From contig NC_071330.1 in NCBI RefSeq assembly GCF_010183535.1, forward strand, positions 13,807,717 through 13,871,716: a stretch of DNA of 64,000 bases. The letters are read 5' to 3'. The translations under genes and the position numbers were made by a program. This document shows positions 22,920-34,330 of the stretch, in pieces; within the stretch, counting starts at the first letter, position 1, and each line of letters begins with the position of its first letter. The notes beneath the pieces were generated by a model. The model saw nothing but the letters and a program-made list of their open reading frames with translations. It ran no database searches and was not told where the DNA came from. This DNA comes from Caenorhabditis remanei. Its lineage: Eukaryota > Nematoda > Chromadorea > Rhabditida > Rhabditidae.

Positions 22920-24500
22920 GGGAAGGTCATGGAGTGTGTTTGGAATTAGCGGAAATGATCTATATCATTGGAAAGCTGAGATCTCGCTGTTTCCAAATAC
23001 TTTTATTCAGTTTTTACCCTCGAGGTCTGTTATTCAAGAAAAACAGGCTCAAAGTTTGGCAAAATAGAGAATTATAACTTTTTTAAACACAAAATTGTTG
23101 CAATTTTTGTACAATCTTTACTATCAACAAACGTAAACGGCTGTATGTTTGTCTGTCTGTCGCCGATCCTACCTCCCTTCCTACTGAACCGATTTTCTTC
23201 GAACTTGGACCAAAAGATCAGAAATTTTCACCACTTGATGCCCGTCTATTTTTTTTTAGTTAGAATAGGTCTCGACTAGGTCACTAGGTCAAAAAACGTG
23301 GTTTTCAAGCCTAGCAGTGGCTTTCATTTCCGAAATAGGGAAGTAGGAGTTCACGGGGAAAATTATTTATAGAACTTTTTCATTCTTCAAATGACTTCAT
23401 TTCTTAAAAGCGTGGGAAACATTGTAACAAGTAGAAGGGTGGTGTAGAAAAGGAGGTTTAGTCGCCGGTAGGCGACGTGAACCGACTGGTTTTCAAATAT
23501 TTGTGACTTCTTGGAAGCATAACTCAATTTTCGGATTTTCGGACATTCGGACATTCGGATACACCGATAGACAGCAGAGTTGCATGGAATTCCGACTTCC
23601 GACTTCCGGGCATTTTTATCATTCCGACTTCCGACTTCCGACTTCCGGATAAGAAAAATCACTTCCGACTTCCGGATAAGGAATTTTACTTCCGACTTCC
23701 GTCATTCCGTAACTGTTGAATTTTCGAAAAGTATATTTCGCAGAAATACTTGAAAAAATGGTCGAAAAGGAGAGGAAATTGGCTTTTCTTAATCCAAAAC
23801 CTAATTTTCCACTGATTTCCGCCAATTTTATGATCTTTTCTCTTGGAGTTTTTGAAAGTTTGAGAAAAAATCTAATTCCGACTTCCGACTTCCAACTTCC
23901 GACTTCCGGATAAGGAAAATCGCTTCCGACTTCCGACTTCCGGATAAGGAAAATCGCTTCCGACTTCCGGATAAGGAAATTCACTTCCGACTTCCGACTT
24001 CCGGGCGTTTTTTCACTTCCGACTTCCGACTTCCGGATAAGGAAAATCGCTTCCGACTTCCGGATAAGGAAATTCACTTCCGACTTCCGACTTCCGGATA
24101 AGAAATTTTTACTTCCTCTGATAGACAGATAGACACAAAAATTGTGTTTTTAGTTTTTTGTTTTCAACGAAAATTTTTTGAAAAAAAACATTTGCATTTT
24201 TTTCCCAATCCTACAAATTCTCTGAAAACTTAGCCAATTTGTATGGTTTTAATATAATTTTGTAGGTTTTGACTCGGTTTTTCATATAAACTACGGTTTA
24301 AGGTACTTGGAACTTTAGGCCTCTAGGGTTACTTGTTACTAGTACTAGTTAGACCTAAAAAGTAATACATATATATATATATATTTTTTTCAAATTTTAA
24401 CCTCGTTTTTCTCGAATACTGGGCTTCGTGTACAAAAGCTGAATATATATTCCGAATCTGCGTTTTCTCAGCTTTCGCATGATATAGGCCATGTCCCTAA
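22920..24500. repeat. Disrupted palindromic repeat downstream of the F-box start
   Basis: The left half (22950-23045, TATATCATTGGAAAGCTGAG) and the right half (24404-24500, GCGTTTTCTCAGCTTTCGC) are inverted and match the 1495-1745 family. The halves are separated by about 1.35 kb of other insertions, including the MITE at 23575-24120 and an (AT)n tract near 24370. No gene in this spacer. Confidence 0.5.
23575..24120. mobile_element. hAT-like MITE filled with CTTCCGACTTCCGGATAAGG repeats (TSD ATAGACAG)
   Basis: 546 bp between ATAGACAG at 23567-23574 and 24121-24128. Ends are CAGAGTTGC and CTTCCTCTG. Both flanks consist of ACTTCCGACTTCCGGATAAG repeats; the middle (23715-23870) is unrelated AT-rich sequence. 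The open frames here are only repeat translations. Confidence 0.82.
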
Positions 24501-24677
24501 TACGAGAAAGAATGCCAGCTACAGTACTCAATTTTCATAAAACCGTGACCGCACCATTTTCGCTTAAATTTCCAAATTGAAAAAGTCTGAGGTCAAAATT
24601 ATAAAAATTGAAAAAAAATTCTACGTGCCCTGACATCTAGAGCATACTGTATCCATTCCACGGTCAAATTTCGTGGA

Positions 24678-24686
24678 TATAAAAAG
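24678..24686 (+). promoter_or_regulatory. Possible TATA box of the prominin-like gene
   Basis: TATAAAAAG about 175 bases upstream of the ATG at 24855. Spacing to a leader of about 145 bases is plausible. A spliced leader could not be excluded. Confidence 0.35.
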
Positions 24687-24854
24687 AGAAAAATGTGTGG
24701 AATTCCTCAGTTTTCGTCGACAAACTTTAGTGTTTTACTTCTTCGGGTATGTAAGTTCTGAAAACACAGAAATGCGTCAAAGGCGCACCAGTTTCCAGAC
24801 AACTCTCTCTCCACTCGATCATCGTCGTATTCTCAGAGAAAGGAGTACTCAAAC

Positions 24855-27800
24855 ATGGTACTTGGTTCAATTGTGTATTCGATAGTTTTCATCACGGTGA
24901 TCACTTTTGGCGCCAAACAATGCGGTTCGCCAGTTCATCAAATCAAGTCAATGGAGCCCTCATTCGGCGGATGTGACGGATTCTATGGTATCGGCAAGGG
25001 GTTGGCCGACGGATTTCAGCCGGAGCCCGACTCCAAAACTTATGATGTGAGTTTATCTTTATTTCAGATTCCGATACTCCAGAAAGTTCTAAGAAACTTT
25101 TCGTATATCCTAAAAATCGCTACAATTCCCGTTCTCCTGAGGAGCCGTGTAGTCCTCTCGGACAATTTTTTTAAAAATTCTTCGCTTTTTCCAACAAATG
25201 TACAATATAAAGTGAAAAAACCCGATAATTTGTTGGAAAAGCTTGTTGTCCGAGAGGAGTACACGGAAAAACGCATCCACCAAAGAAGAAAATTGGCAAA
25301 AAATGGGGTTTTTAAAAGCGGAAATGAGGGAAAATGGGATTTTTAGAGGTAAACAACGATTTTTCGGCCAGAACCTGGAGTTTTTAGCCAAAAACCCGGG
25401 TTTTGACTCAAAATCCTCAAATTTGTGCTAAAAACCAAAAATTGTTGGCTGCAAATAACCAATTCTAACTCAAAAACTCGTTTTTTTCATATTTTGCCAC
25501 TTATATGAGAAAACGCGGAATTTTTTGCAAAAATCTTGTCCGCGAGGACTACAAGGCCTTGTGTGGAAAACTCTTCCACCAAGGCTCCTCAGGAGAACGG
25601 GAACCGTATAGATTTTTAGCATGCTCGTCAATATGAAACGTTTCTTTAAATTTTTTGCAGTTTTGGAATCTGAAATTTAATAATATAAAACTTGATTCCT
25701 TCCTCAACCGCCCTTCTTATTCCAGGACCTTGCCGGTATGATATTCGGAAAGTTGAATCCTGGAGACGTGATCAAGTCAATGTTTTTGGGACAAATCATG
25801 ACTATCCTATTCTGGAGTATTGGTATCATTTGTGTACTGGTTGCACTGGTACTCGGAATTGTTGTGTGTATATGGTCGTGTTGCTCGACGTGTGTGCCCA
25901 AGGATACGGTCAGTTCTGAAAAATTCAAGAAATTAGAAAAAATAATTTGTTTTTGAACAAGCCAATTTTGACTTTTCAACTTTCTTGTCATTGTAACTTT
26001 TTTGGTCACTGTAACTTTTTGGTCACTGTAACTTTTTTGGTCACTGTAACTTTTTGGTCACTGTAACTTTCTTGGTCACTGTAACTTTTTGTCATTGTAA
26101 CTTTTTTGTCACTGTAACTTTTCTCAACTTTTCAGAAAGTCCGTTCCGAAGTCACCGGTTACCTCTTCGCCTTCTCGCTCGCCTCCATTTTCATCTTCGC
26201 CCTCACCGGTCTCGTCTTTTTCAATTTCGCCGAAACTGACCTCATCGACTCTGTGGATAACACTTTGACTTATGCCAATCAAATTTCTGGAGGTATTTCT
26301 GAAAACTCTGTAAATTTGTGAAAAGGCAAACTTCCAGATCTCAACACTGTTATTGGTGGAGGAACTCAACAAATCACATGTGAGGTGAAGTCGACGACAA
26401 CGAAAACGTTTGCGGACATGGAAAAGTTGATTCGGAATTATGCGACGATTGTTGTGGACGGGACGAAGAAACGAGTGGGACTCACGGAAGTGAATGATGT
26501 TGGTTATAAAGGGGGCGTGGCAGTACTGAAAATATTATTTTTTTAGTTCAATGACCAAGAATTCGAGGAGGCCAACACGGCGACCTCCACAGCTGCACAG
26601 AATCTCCAAAACTTTTGGAACACTCCCCAGATTCCACCTCTAGTGGCGTCTATCTGTGACATCAATTCAAAAACACTAAAGAACCAGTTGAATAGTGTCA
26701 TTGCGACGGTTCAAGGACTTACAACAGCCGCTAAAACTATCCGAAATACCAAAGAACTCAAAGATATCAATGCACAAATCAAGACGATCAAGGAGAAGAT
26801 TCAAGATCAGTCTGCAAAGGCGACGAGCTCTATGAAAAACACGCAGGCGAAGATTGATCAGTCGATGAGCTCGATTACGGATATGTTGACGAAGTTGCAG
26901 AAGGACATCGATGCGATTATGACTTCGTTGAAGACGATGCATAAGAATTTTGTGGACGTGAGTTGTATTTTGGGGTGTGTAACTCGCTTAAAATGCAATG
27001 TTATGAGTAGGGCTGTTAAAACAGGCGTTTTCGAGGGGGGGGGGGGACCGTATTTTCAGAGTATGGTGCATAAGGTCCCTGGCCACCACGCTAGATTTTG
27101 TTCATTTATTTTTCACGCTCAATTTTTTTTCAAATTTTATTTCCGTGAATGTCAAAAAGAAAGATATACAAATTAAATTTCGAACGTTTAAAAACGTGCT
27201 CGATTGGATAAGTGGATAAAGGAAATGAACAGTAAAATACACATGCTGGTTCGATTCCCTTCTTTTTCGATAACAAAAGTATACACAATTTTACCACTTT
27301 GAACCACGAAATACATTTGCAACCTTTGATGTTCGCTCTCGCCCCGCCCATATGCTCAGCGCTCTGGAAATAGTGATTACATTAAAACAGGACACCCTGG
27401 AGGTTGCTCTCGCCCCGCCCATATGCTCAGCGCCCTGGAAGTAGTGATTACATTAAAAAAGGACACCCTGGAGCTTGCTCTCGCCCCGCCCCTAAGCTGA
27501 GCGCCCTGGAAGTAGTGATTACCTTAAAACAGGACACCCTGGAGATTGCTCTCGCCTCGCCCCTAAGCTCAGCGCCCTGGAAGTAGTGATTACATTAAAA
27601 CAGGACACCCTGGAGCTTGCTCTCGCCCCGCCCATATGCTCAGCGCTCTGGAAGTAGTGATTACATTAAAACAGGACACCCTGGAGATTGCTCTCGCCCC
27701 GCCCATATGCTCAGCGCCCTGGAAGTAGTGATTACATTAAAACAGGACACCCTGGAGCTTGCTCTCGCCCCAATGGTTTCATTATGACCCCCCACACTTT

Positions 27801-30800
27801 CTGTTCCATTTTACAACCCCACAGTTATAACCCCTACGATTGCTATCCCCTCTATTCTTGTTTACAGTTTTTTAGCGTGATAATTCAATTTCCGGTTATT
27901 CAGCAAAATAATTTTAGCGAAACGTGAGTGGTTATCACGTGTGAAAAACATAAAATTAATAATAACCAAAAGTATATTCAGAAAACGTGGTCTTCATAGC
28001 ATAGTGGTTAAGAAGCTTGAGTATCAATCGGTTAACGCTGGTTCGATTCTCACCGGCAGCTTCTATGGATTTTGTCTAACAAGTCCTAAGACAACTATGC
28101 TGCTTTGCGTTGGCAAAAGCAGGGGACCCTGTGCATCTTGCCAGGGACCTAATGCACCATACTCGGGAAATACGGGGGCCCGTTTTCGGGCGGCAATCGC
28201 CGGTTTCATTTCCGGCGATTGTCGCCCACGTCGGAAATGAAAACGGCGATTGCGGCAAATACAATTTTTTTAACCGGCGTTTAACGCCGGTTTTTATCAT
28301 TTTCATTCATTTTCAGTATATTTTCTACTCAAAAAAGCGGCGTTTGACGCCGGTTTGGAAATGAAAACCGGCGATGGAAGCAAATTTTGGAAATGAACTT
28401 GCTTTTCATGCAATTAACGTGAAAATAAGCGGCGCCGGCTTGCCGGCGATTGCCGCAAGTAACAGCCCTAGTTATGAGCCTGAAAAATATACCAAAATGT
28501 AGATCTCGACGAGTTCAATGTCTTGGTGATGATACGACCAAATAATTATGCGAAAATCGCCAAAAAGTCATTCCAGCCGGACCTGCGGCACATTAACCCA
28601 AGCTACAGTGACCAAGTTACACTGACAAACAGGTTTGGTCACTGTAAAGTTTTTGTCAGAATTATGAATTATTCGAACTTCGCGCTAAATTTTAATGGAG
28701 CGCAGATGCTTCATATATATTTTCTCTGATCCTGTGAAGTAACCATCCGGCCCGTATTATAACAAAGACATAGAACTCGCCGTGATCTACATTTTGGTAT
28801 ATTTTTCAGCTCATAACATTGAGTTTGAAGCGAGTTACGCGCCGGCCCGTGTCGGCCCGTTTCGGCCCGGTTTGCAAGTATGATTATAACAAAGACATAG
28901 AACTTGTCGAAATCTACAGTTTCGTATATTTTTCGGTCAAGCAACACACTTTTTCTAGTCCGGATCCTGGACCTCAATGACACTTGGCCTCCGTATCGGT
29001 GTCATTATTCCGGCAATCACTGGTCTCGTTTTCTGTATAATTGCATTTGTGGCCGTGGCATTATCGCTTAAGAAACAAGATGGGTTCGCCCAAAAACTGT
29101 CGGGTACCGTACTCAGTGGTGTCTCCTCTCTGGTCACTGCATCTATCACTCTTATGGTCATCGCCATTATTACATTTGTCCTAGGATGGGGCGTGTCCGC
29201 AGTGTGTGTTCCAGTTTTTGAGACACCCGGCTATCAACTTTTCCATCGAATCAAACAAGAGGTCGCACCGGTTGGCAATGGGACACCAGTTGTTGTCAAT
29301 GTTGGGTAAGTCTACTCGGCAACTTTAATTAATTAATTGCTTTAATTACTTTCAGAAAAATTCTGGAACAATGCAGTAGTGACACGATGACACTGTACAA
29401 GGCTATCGATGGGAAGACTATAATTTCGAAGGAATCGATTATCGACCAACTGAAACTCGACTCGTACCGACAACAAGCTAATGGAGAGATTATGAAACAA
29501 CCGAATTTGACGTTCCCCGTGAATAAGAATTATGAGGTGGGGGTTTCTGTAAATGGGGAAAATTTTGGTCGCTGTAACTCTTCGGGCTATTTTTCGGTAC
29601 AAAATTTCCAAGTTTCACACTAAAAAAATCTTTTTTTACAGAAAAAAGTTGTTTTTTTAAACTAAAAAAGTCAGTTTTTTGACAGGAAAAATCCGTTTTT
29701 CTTTTGACATAAAAACCATTTTTTCGACTGGAAAAATCATTTACTCAACAAAAATCCTATTTCTTTGTCTGAAAATTCCATTTTTGAACTTTTTGACTTG
29801 AAAAAGTCATTTTTTCGATTAAAAAGTCATATTTTTCAACTAACAATTGTATTTTTTGAATTCAAATTTTCATTTTTTCGACTTAAAAAATCGGTTTTTA
29901 GGACTGAAAAATTAGTTTTTTTTTGACTGAAAATGCCATTTTTGAACTAAAAAAGTAATTTTTTCGAACAATAAATGCCCCCATTTTCGTCATTTTCAGG
30001 ACTACATCACCAAATTGAACGGATACACGTCTGAGGCAAAGGGAGCGAATTTGGAGGACTGTAATGATGCCTCTCTCAACAACCTCTACACCGCATATAT
30101 CACTGCACTCGAAAAATCGAATGAACTTGCCAAAAAATTCCAGAAAAATTTGAATGCGTTGAGCGAGAACTCACCGAAAACGGTGGGTCACTTAAATTTC
30201 TGCAAAAGTTAAGGATCAAAATTTAGACTGCAATTGCTACGGAGCTCAACGACAATTATTTCAAGAAGGGGGACGCATCGATTAATGAGGCTATCACTAA
30301 ATTGATGGTACTTTACTTAATTAGTTAATTAGTCAATTTCTCAAAAAAAAACGATTTTCAGACAGATATGGAACAAAAGGTGTTCATATGCCGTCCGCTC
30401 GTCGAGATCTTCAAAAATGGAGGACTTTTGATGTGTGAGAGATTCGGGCGGCCAATTCAGGGATTGTGGGCTGGCGTCGGGTTGACCGCGCTTTTCTGTT
30501 TCTTCTTGTGCATTTTATTGTTGTTCACATTCCGTTGGTTGAAAACGAATAGCAAGGAGACGGTGGGAAGTGCGAAAGGAAGTTTTAAGGTGGGTACAGG
30601 TGTCAAAAAAACTAAAATTTGCGGACAACAGATCCAAATTATCGATACAGAAGAGATACTGTGATTTTCTGATTTGCCCTGACTGAAATCGGCAGATATT
30701 TCAAAACCGCACGTTTCGGAACCATTGCATTCCGACACTAAACGTGAAAAAATACTGAGAAACTGACCAAAACCCTTATTTCACGGTTTCCAAACGTAAA

Positions 30801-31636
30801 TTGCCTGAGGTCGGCTGAGATTGTTAAAAATCATAGTGTTGTATAACAGGTGGAAATTGATTGAGAGTTTAGCACCGTAACGGTTACTGTAACTTTTTTT
30901 GTCACTGTAACTTTTTTGTCAGTGTAACTATTCTGGTCACTGTATAGTTACAGTTACCAAAATAGTTACACTGACCAAAACCTTGTTTCACGTTTAGAAT
31001 CGAAATGTCAAGGTTGCAAAATGTCTTGGGTTTCCAAACGTCTGATTTTTAAATGTCCCGAAGCTGAGTGAAACCGGTCGCAGTTTTCAGTAGAAAATGA
31101 TTAACTTTTGGCATGTCTCCCTAACTGACTCAGTCTCAATAGCTTGTTAGGCTTGTAGATCAAATCTAAAAAGTTATTTTCAAACCGGTGTATCTCAAAA
31201 TTGGGCAGAGCAACCTGAAAATTGTTAACTAACAAAATGTAGCCCTTAAATTTTTCTACATTTTTGTAATTGACAACCTTTTGGTAGTTCCGCCCCTTTT
31301 TGAGATCTCTGATCTTAGAATGCTGGAATCTCAAAAGTGGGTGGAGCTAGTAAAAAGTTGTTAACTACAAAAATATAGTTCTTAAAATTCTCTACATTTT
31401 TGTAGTTGACAACTTTTTTGTACAAACTCTCCCTAGCAAGTTGTGTTTCCAGAACGGTCTGGAAGCCAACGACGCGGATTTCAAAAAAGGTGACAAGAAG
31501 AAGAATGGAAAGAAGCCTTCAAACAAGAGTGGATCATCTGAAGAGTAACGTATTTTAGACTTCAAATTTCATCAAAAAAATGACGCTATGTATTTTCAGA
31601 CACTCCTCCCCACCAGTCAGTGCACAAACACCATAA
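24855..31636 (+). CDS. Prominin-like five-transmembrane protein
   Basis: Exons: 24855-25046, 25726-25908, 26136-26292, 26338-26489, 26547-26957, 28959-29305, 29356-29536, 30000-30182, 30227-30307, 30362-30589, 31453-31544, 31600-31636; about 747 residues. Order: signal peptide (1-20), extracellular N-terminus with paired Cys, TM1 (about 88-114) followed by a CCSTC cysteine cluster, TM2 (about 133-155), a long helical loop, TM3 and TM4 (about 372-450), a second long loop with spaced Cys, TM5 (about 664-692), and a short Lys-rich tail. This is the prominin (CD133) layout, including the Cys-rich stretch after TM1. Prominins mark plasma-membrane protrusions and bind sterol; function here is inferred. 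The exon 4 end could be 26498. Without the last intron, translation stops at 31548. Confidence 0.82.
25985..26122 (+). repeat. Minisatellite of TTTTTGGTCACTGTAAC units in prominin intron 2
   Basis: Eight head-to-tail units of about 16-18 bp, differing in T-run length and in CACTG versus CATTG. The same word builds the tandem repeat at 19425-19860 and occurs in the last prominin intron. Confidence 0.85.
27188..27262 (+). repeat. tRNA-like segment (degenerate A and B boxes)
   Basis: TTGGATAAGTGGATAAAGG resembles an A box and GGTTCGATTCC is a perfect B-box core. Stems do not pair well enough for a functional tRNA, so it is probably a SINE-like or pseudo-tRNA segment. Confidence 0.35.
27334..27770 (+). 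repeat. 71-bp satellite array, six units plus a partial
   Basis: Units start at 27334, 27405, 27476, 27548, 27619 and 27690, with a partial at 27761. Each reads GCTCTCGCCCCGCCC, then ATGCTCAGCGCCCTGGAAG, TAGTGATTACATTAAAACAG and GACACCCTGGAG. It is GC-rich compared with its surroundings. The period is not a multiple of three, so the open frames through it are not genes. Confidence 0.9.
27985..28065 (+). repeat. tRNA-like segment, second in the nested element
   Basis: CATAGCATAGTGGTTAAGA (A-box-like) and GCTGGTTCGATTCTCACC (B-box-like) are about 30 bases apart. The acceptor and T stems are imperfect, so I do not call a tRNA gene. Confidence 0.35.
29537..29999 (+). repeat. Prominin intron 7, imperfect short-repeat tract
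   Basis: Nearly the whole intron is degenerate copies of a unit like GACTGAAAAATCATTTTTT, spaced about 25-35 bp and varying in every copy. No coding content. Confidence 0.6.
30665..31440. repeat. Prominin intron 10, mixed repeats
   Basis: 30700-31030 repeats words from the F-box intron 2 (CATTGCATTCCGACACTAAACGTG, CCAAAATAGTTACACTGACC types). 31090-31435 belongs to the GTTGACAACTTTTTTGTAC family seen in the Tc1-like MITEs. Confidence 0.55.
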
Positions 31637-31693
31637 TCTCTACTCGTACTGTGTGATACATTCCTACTTGTCGTGTCGTATAAAGAACATCAT

Positions 31694-31699
31694 AATAAA
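31694..31699 (+). promoter_or_regulatory. Polyadenylation signal of the prominin-like gene
   Basis: AATAAA 58 bases after the TAA at 31634-31636, a normal worm 3' UTR length. That supports the model using the last intron. Confidence 0.6.
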
Positions 31700-32025
31700 C
31701 TTGAATTTCAGTTGTACTGTGAAAATTTATAATGGAAATCGAAATGGGAGTAATTTCAAAGGGAATGACACACTCGGATGAACAGAAGGGGCAAAATAGC
31801 GAGTTTGGGAAAAAAACAACAGGATACTGTACTGACGAATGGGTAATATAGACACTGATAAAATAAAAGTACAAAAAAAGAGAATAGTGAGAAAAAAAAA
31901 CAAAAAATAATGATGGATTTTTTTGGGAACAGACCAAAGTAATGAGAAAGAGAAATGTGGTGACACTGTGAGACAGATAGGATATGACATGTGGGTCCTT
32001 AATTACAGCGACAGGATATTGTAGT

Positions 32026-32455
32026 TAGGGCTGTTAGTTGCGGCAATCACCGGCAAGCAGGCGCCGCTTATTTTCACGTTAATTGCCTAAAAAGCAATTT
32101 CATTTCCGAAACTTGCTTCCATCGCCGGTTTCATTTCCAAACCGGCGTCAAACGCCGTTTTCATTTCTGAACCGGCGTTATTCGCCGGTTTTCATTTCAA
32201 AAAACGGCGTCAAACGCCTGTTTTTTTCGTAGAAAATATACTGGAAATGAATAAAAATGCTGAAAAACCGGCGTCATTCGCCGGTTTTTATTTGAAAGCG
32301 GCGGCAATCGCCGGTTTCATTTCCGGCGTGTGTGACAATCGCCGGTTTCATTTCCGGTGTTTGCCGCAATCGCCGGTTTTATTTTCGGCGTGTGCGACAA
32401 TCGCCGGAAATGAAACCGGCGTTGCCGCCCGAAAACGCCTGTTTTAACAGCCCTA
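32026..32455. mobile_element. hAT-like MITE with CGCCGGTTTCATTTCC core (TSD ATTGTAGT)
   Basis: 430 bp between perfect ATTGTAGT at 32018-32025 and 32456-32463. Termini are TAGGGCTGTTA and TAACAGCCCTA. The interior is back-to-back AATCGCCGGTTTCATTTCC and ACCGGCGTCAAACGCC strings. Intact relative of the element at 27008. Confidence 0.92.
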
Positions 32456-32564
32456 ATTGTAGTACTGAATTTTAAAGAGTACCTGATGAGACTGGGGGCG
32501 GTAGCACCGACCAGGGAAATTTCGACCACTCGGTATGAATCCTTGTAGATCACAATAGTAGGTC

Positions 32565-33013
32565 TCAATTACGACGAGCCGGCGGAACGACTTCCCCTTG
32601 GTGCCACAGGGTCCAGTTGTTCCTACAAACATTAAAATTGTCAATACAGATTCTGATTAATAAAAACTGTCACTCACCTTTGACCTCCAATAATCTCAAA
32701 TTTATTTCTTCCATACATAAATGTTATATGGAGACCGTCGCCATTTTCAGGGAATGTTGGCTAAAAAATGCTTGGTCTTACCACGATAAGTACAGTAACC
32801 ACTCGACTTACAGTGAAATGCACTGATTCTTTTTCAATGAAGACTTGGGAGTTTATTGTATCTGAAAATACAATTTTTAAAAATATATATATAAGTTGTC
32901 ACCTGAAACTTACCATAACAAATCCTTAGGTTTTCTACACTATGGTTGTTTACATTCCAAAAAATGAACCGATTGTTTCGCATACTTTTTTCAAAAAGGA
33001 AGCAGTTGAAGTT
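32565..33013 (-). CDS. FAIM-like gene 5, C-terminal part only
   Basis: Four exons: 33013-32914, 32861-32812, 32760-32678, 32622-32565. Entry phase 0 and internal phases 1,0,2 match exactly the last three introns of FAIM paralogs 3 and 4; 96 residues are visible. Landmarks are FIFWNVNNHSVENLRICY (equivalent to the TWKP...VVLG region), NSQVFIEKESVHFT, NGDGLHITFMYGRNKFEI, and a last exon opening NNWTLWHQGEV. No acceptable N-terminal exons were found upstream; an open frame at about 33200-33090 ending at a weak GTGTGG donor is the only candidate. Either a diverged gene with unrecognised 5' exons or a 5'-truncated pseudogene. Confidence 0.55.
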
Positions 33014-33469
33014 CTGAAAAATTAAGGGGTAATTCGTGCATAAAATAAATTTAAAAAAATTGAACAGAAAAGATGGAGAGTCACTTCCACACGCTGTTGT
33101 CATGACAGACGATGATTTGGAAGAGACGAAAGCATGCACAAACTCGTGATAGGAATTTAAGAGAGTTGATTAGTAATGAGTTATATAAAACCAAAAGATT
33201 ATTGAGCTCATGTTGAATGAAAGTTGAAAAACAATTGAGACCTTCTTAATTGATGAAATATAGGAATTGAAGATGTAGCTCGTGAAAGTACAGAAGACGG
33301 AATTTCAATTATTAGTGCTGGCTAATTGTATAAACAGATGGTGTGTTTTTGAGGTACAATATCAAAAGATGGAAGATAACTGTGTAAAAAAGAGCCCCGG
33401 CAAATGTAACGACCGTAGTCATACAGTAGTTACTGTAAATTCAGATTTTTTTTTGAAAAGTTGAGTTCG

Positions 33470-33700
33470 ATCAAAACAAATACGGAATCGAACCCTGGTA
33501 CTCACATTTTTCTCTCGAAACCTATCAATATGGGTATCAAAATATCGGGAATTGTAAGGACATTCTAATTGTCTGCACAAAACCATGTCACACTTCAAAA
33601 AAATCGAGTTTTGATTCAAAATTCGACAAATTTCGTTGTGAGACCCATTTTTTGAACTTCTGACGCTTTTCCAGTGACGCATTGAAAGTTGATTTTGGAG
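33470..33700 (-). repeat. tRNA-derived repeat, diverged copy
   Basis: GAATCGAACCCTGG (B-box complement) is followed by AATATGGGTATCAAAAT, TCGGGAATT and TTCGTTGTGAGACCCATTTT. These occur in the same order in the two copies at 52621-52870 and 53079-53280. Confidence 0.5.
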
Positions 33701-34209
33701 TGATAAGGTGCCGTGCCCTAACACTAATTATGTAAACAATTAGACACCTAGTATCACTGTACACCCCATGTCTCCATTTTTTCTGTACACAGCTAAACAC
33801 TAACTAAAGTTTGACGGGTCATAACTCGGTTCACAGAAGGATTTAGCAGACTTTTATTTCAGATTTGGAATCTACACTCTCGAAAGTATCAGGTGTCAAA
33901 TTCTTGAGTCGCGTGAAAGAGGAAACTTTGAGGATTTCCCTTGCAAAAAAGCTTATCTCTCTATAATTCGTTATAATGATCAATAAAGTAAAGTGAAAAT
34001 AAAGTTGAAAAAAATATAGAAAAAAAAGCTCTATAATTCGTGTGAATGATGATTTGAAGAGTGTGTGTTTGTCTGTTTGAGGATTGCATCAGAAATCATT
34101 ATTAAAATTATAGAAATTTAAAAGCCCATAACTCCTGTAGAGGGTACTGTAGCTTTGAAAATAGTGATAATTTTGAAATCGGCAGGATGAGACCTAGCGA
34201 AAGAGGGTA

Positions 34210-34330
34210 CACATGGATAGCGAGATTTGCACGAAGTGCTTACAACTACGCTCTACCGAAACCGAAAAAAATTGTGTGCGAGGGCGTTTCGGTTGAGCGC
34301 AGTTGTAAGAACTGTGCAGGGCTAATACAT
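34210..34330. repeat. Hairpin MITE
   Basis: GCTTACAACTACGCTCTACCGAAAC and the inverted TTTCGGTTGAGCGCAGTTGTAAG face each other. Related to 37207-37342. Confidence 0.5.

Larger units (their letters stand above)
27034..28180. mobile_element. Nested TIR element (TSD CGTTTTCG)
   Basis: 1147 bp inside the previous MITE, flanked by CGTTTTCG at 27026-27033 and 28181-28188. Inverted ends share CCGTATTT, GAGTATGGTGCAT and AGGTCCCTGGC (27047-27083 against 28139-28175). It contains two tRNA-like segments and a 71-bp satellite. A run of G at the left end varies from the right end. Confidence 0.7.
27008..28470. mobile_element. hAT-like MITE (TSD GTTATGAG) carrying a nested element
   Basis: Flanked by GTTATGAG at 27000-27007 and 28471-28478. 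Termini are TAGGGCTGTTA and TAACAGCCCTA, as in 32026-32455. The native body is short (27008-27033 plus 28189-28470, with AATCGCCGGTTTCATTTCC and ACGCCGGTTT words); the rest is an insertion. It sits in prominin intron 5 inside an older inverted repeat, whose arms are 26970-27007 plus 28479-28530 and 28770-28840. Confidence 0.85.

Noticed and set aside
23387..24077. Open frames with repeated IRKSEVGS peptide
   Set aside because: They are translations of the CTTCCGACTTCCGGATAAGG repeats in a MITE.
27334..27770. CRISPR-like array of regular units
   Set aside because: Units are contiguous 71-bp tandem repeats with no variable spacers, in a nematode intron.
27404..27927. Open frames with repeated proline/arginine peptides
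   Set aside because: They are translations of the 71-bp satellite, whose period is not a multiple of three, so the peptide changes from unit to unit.
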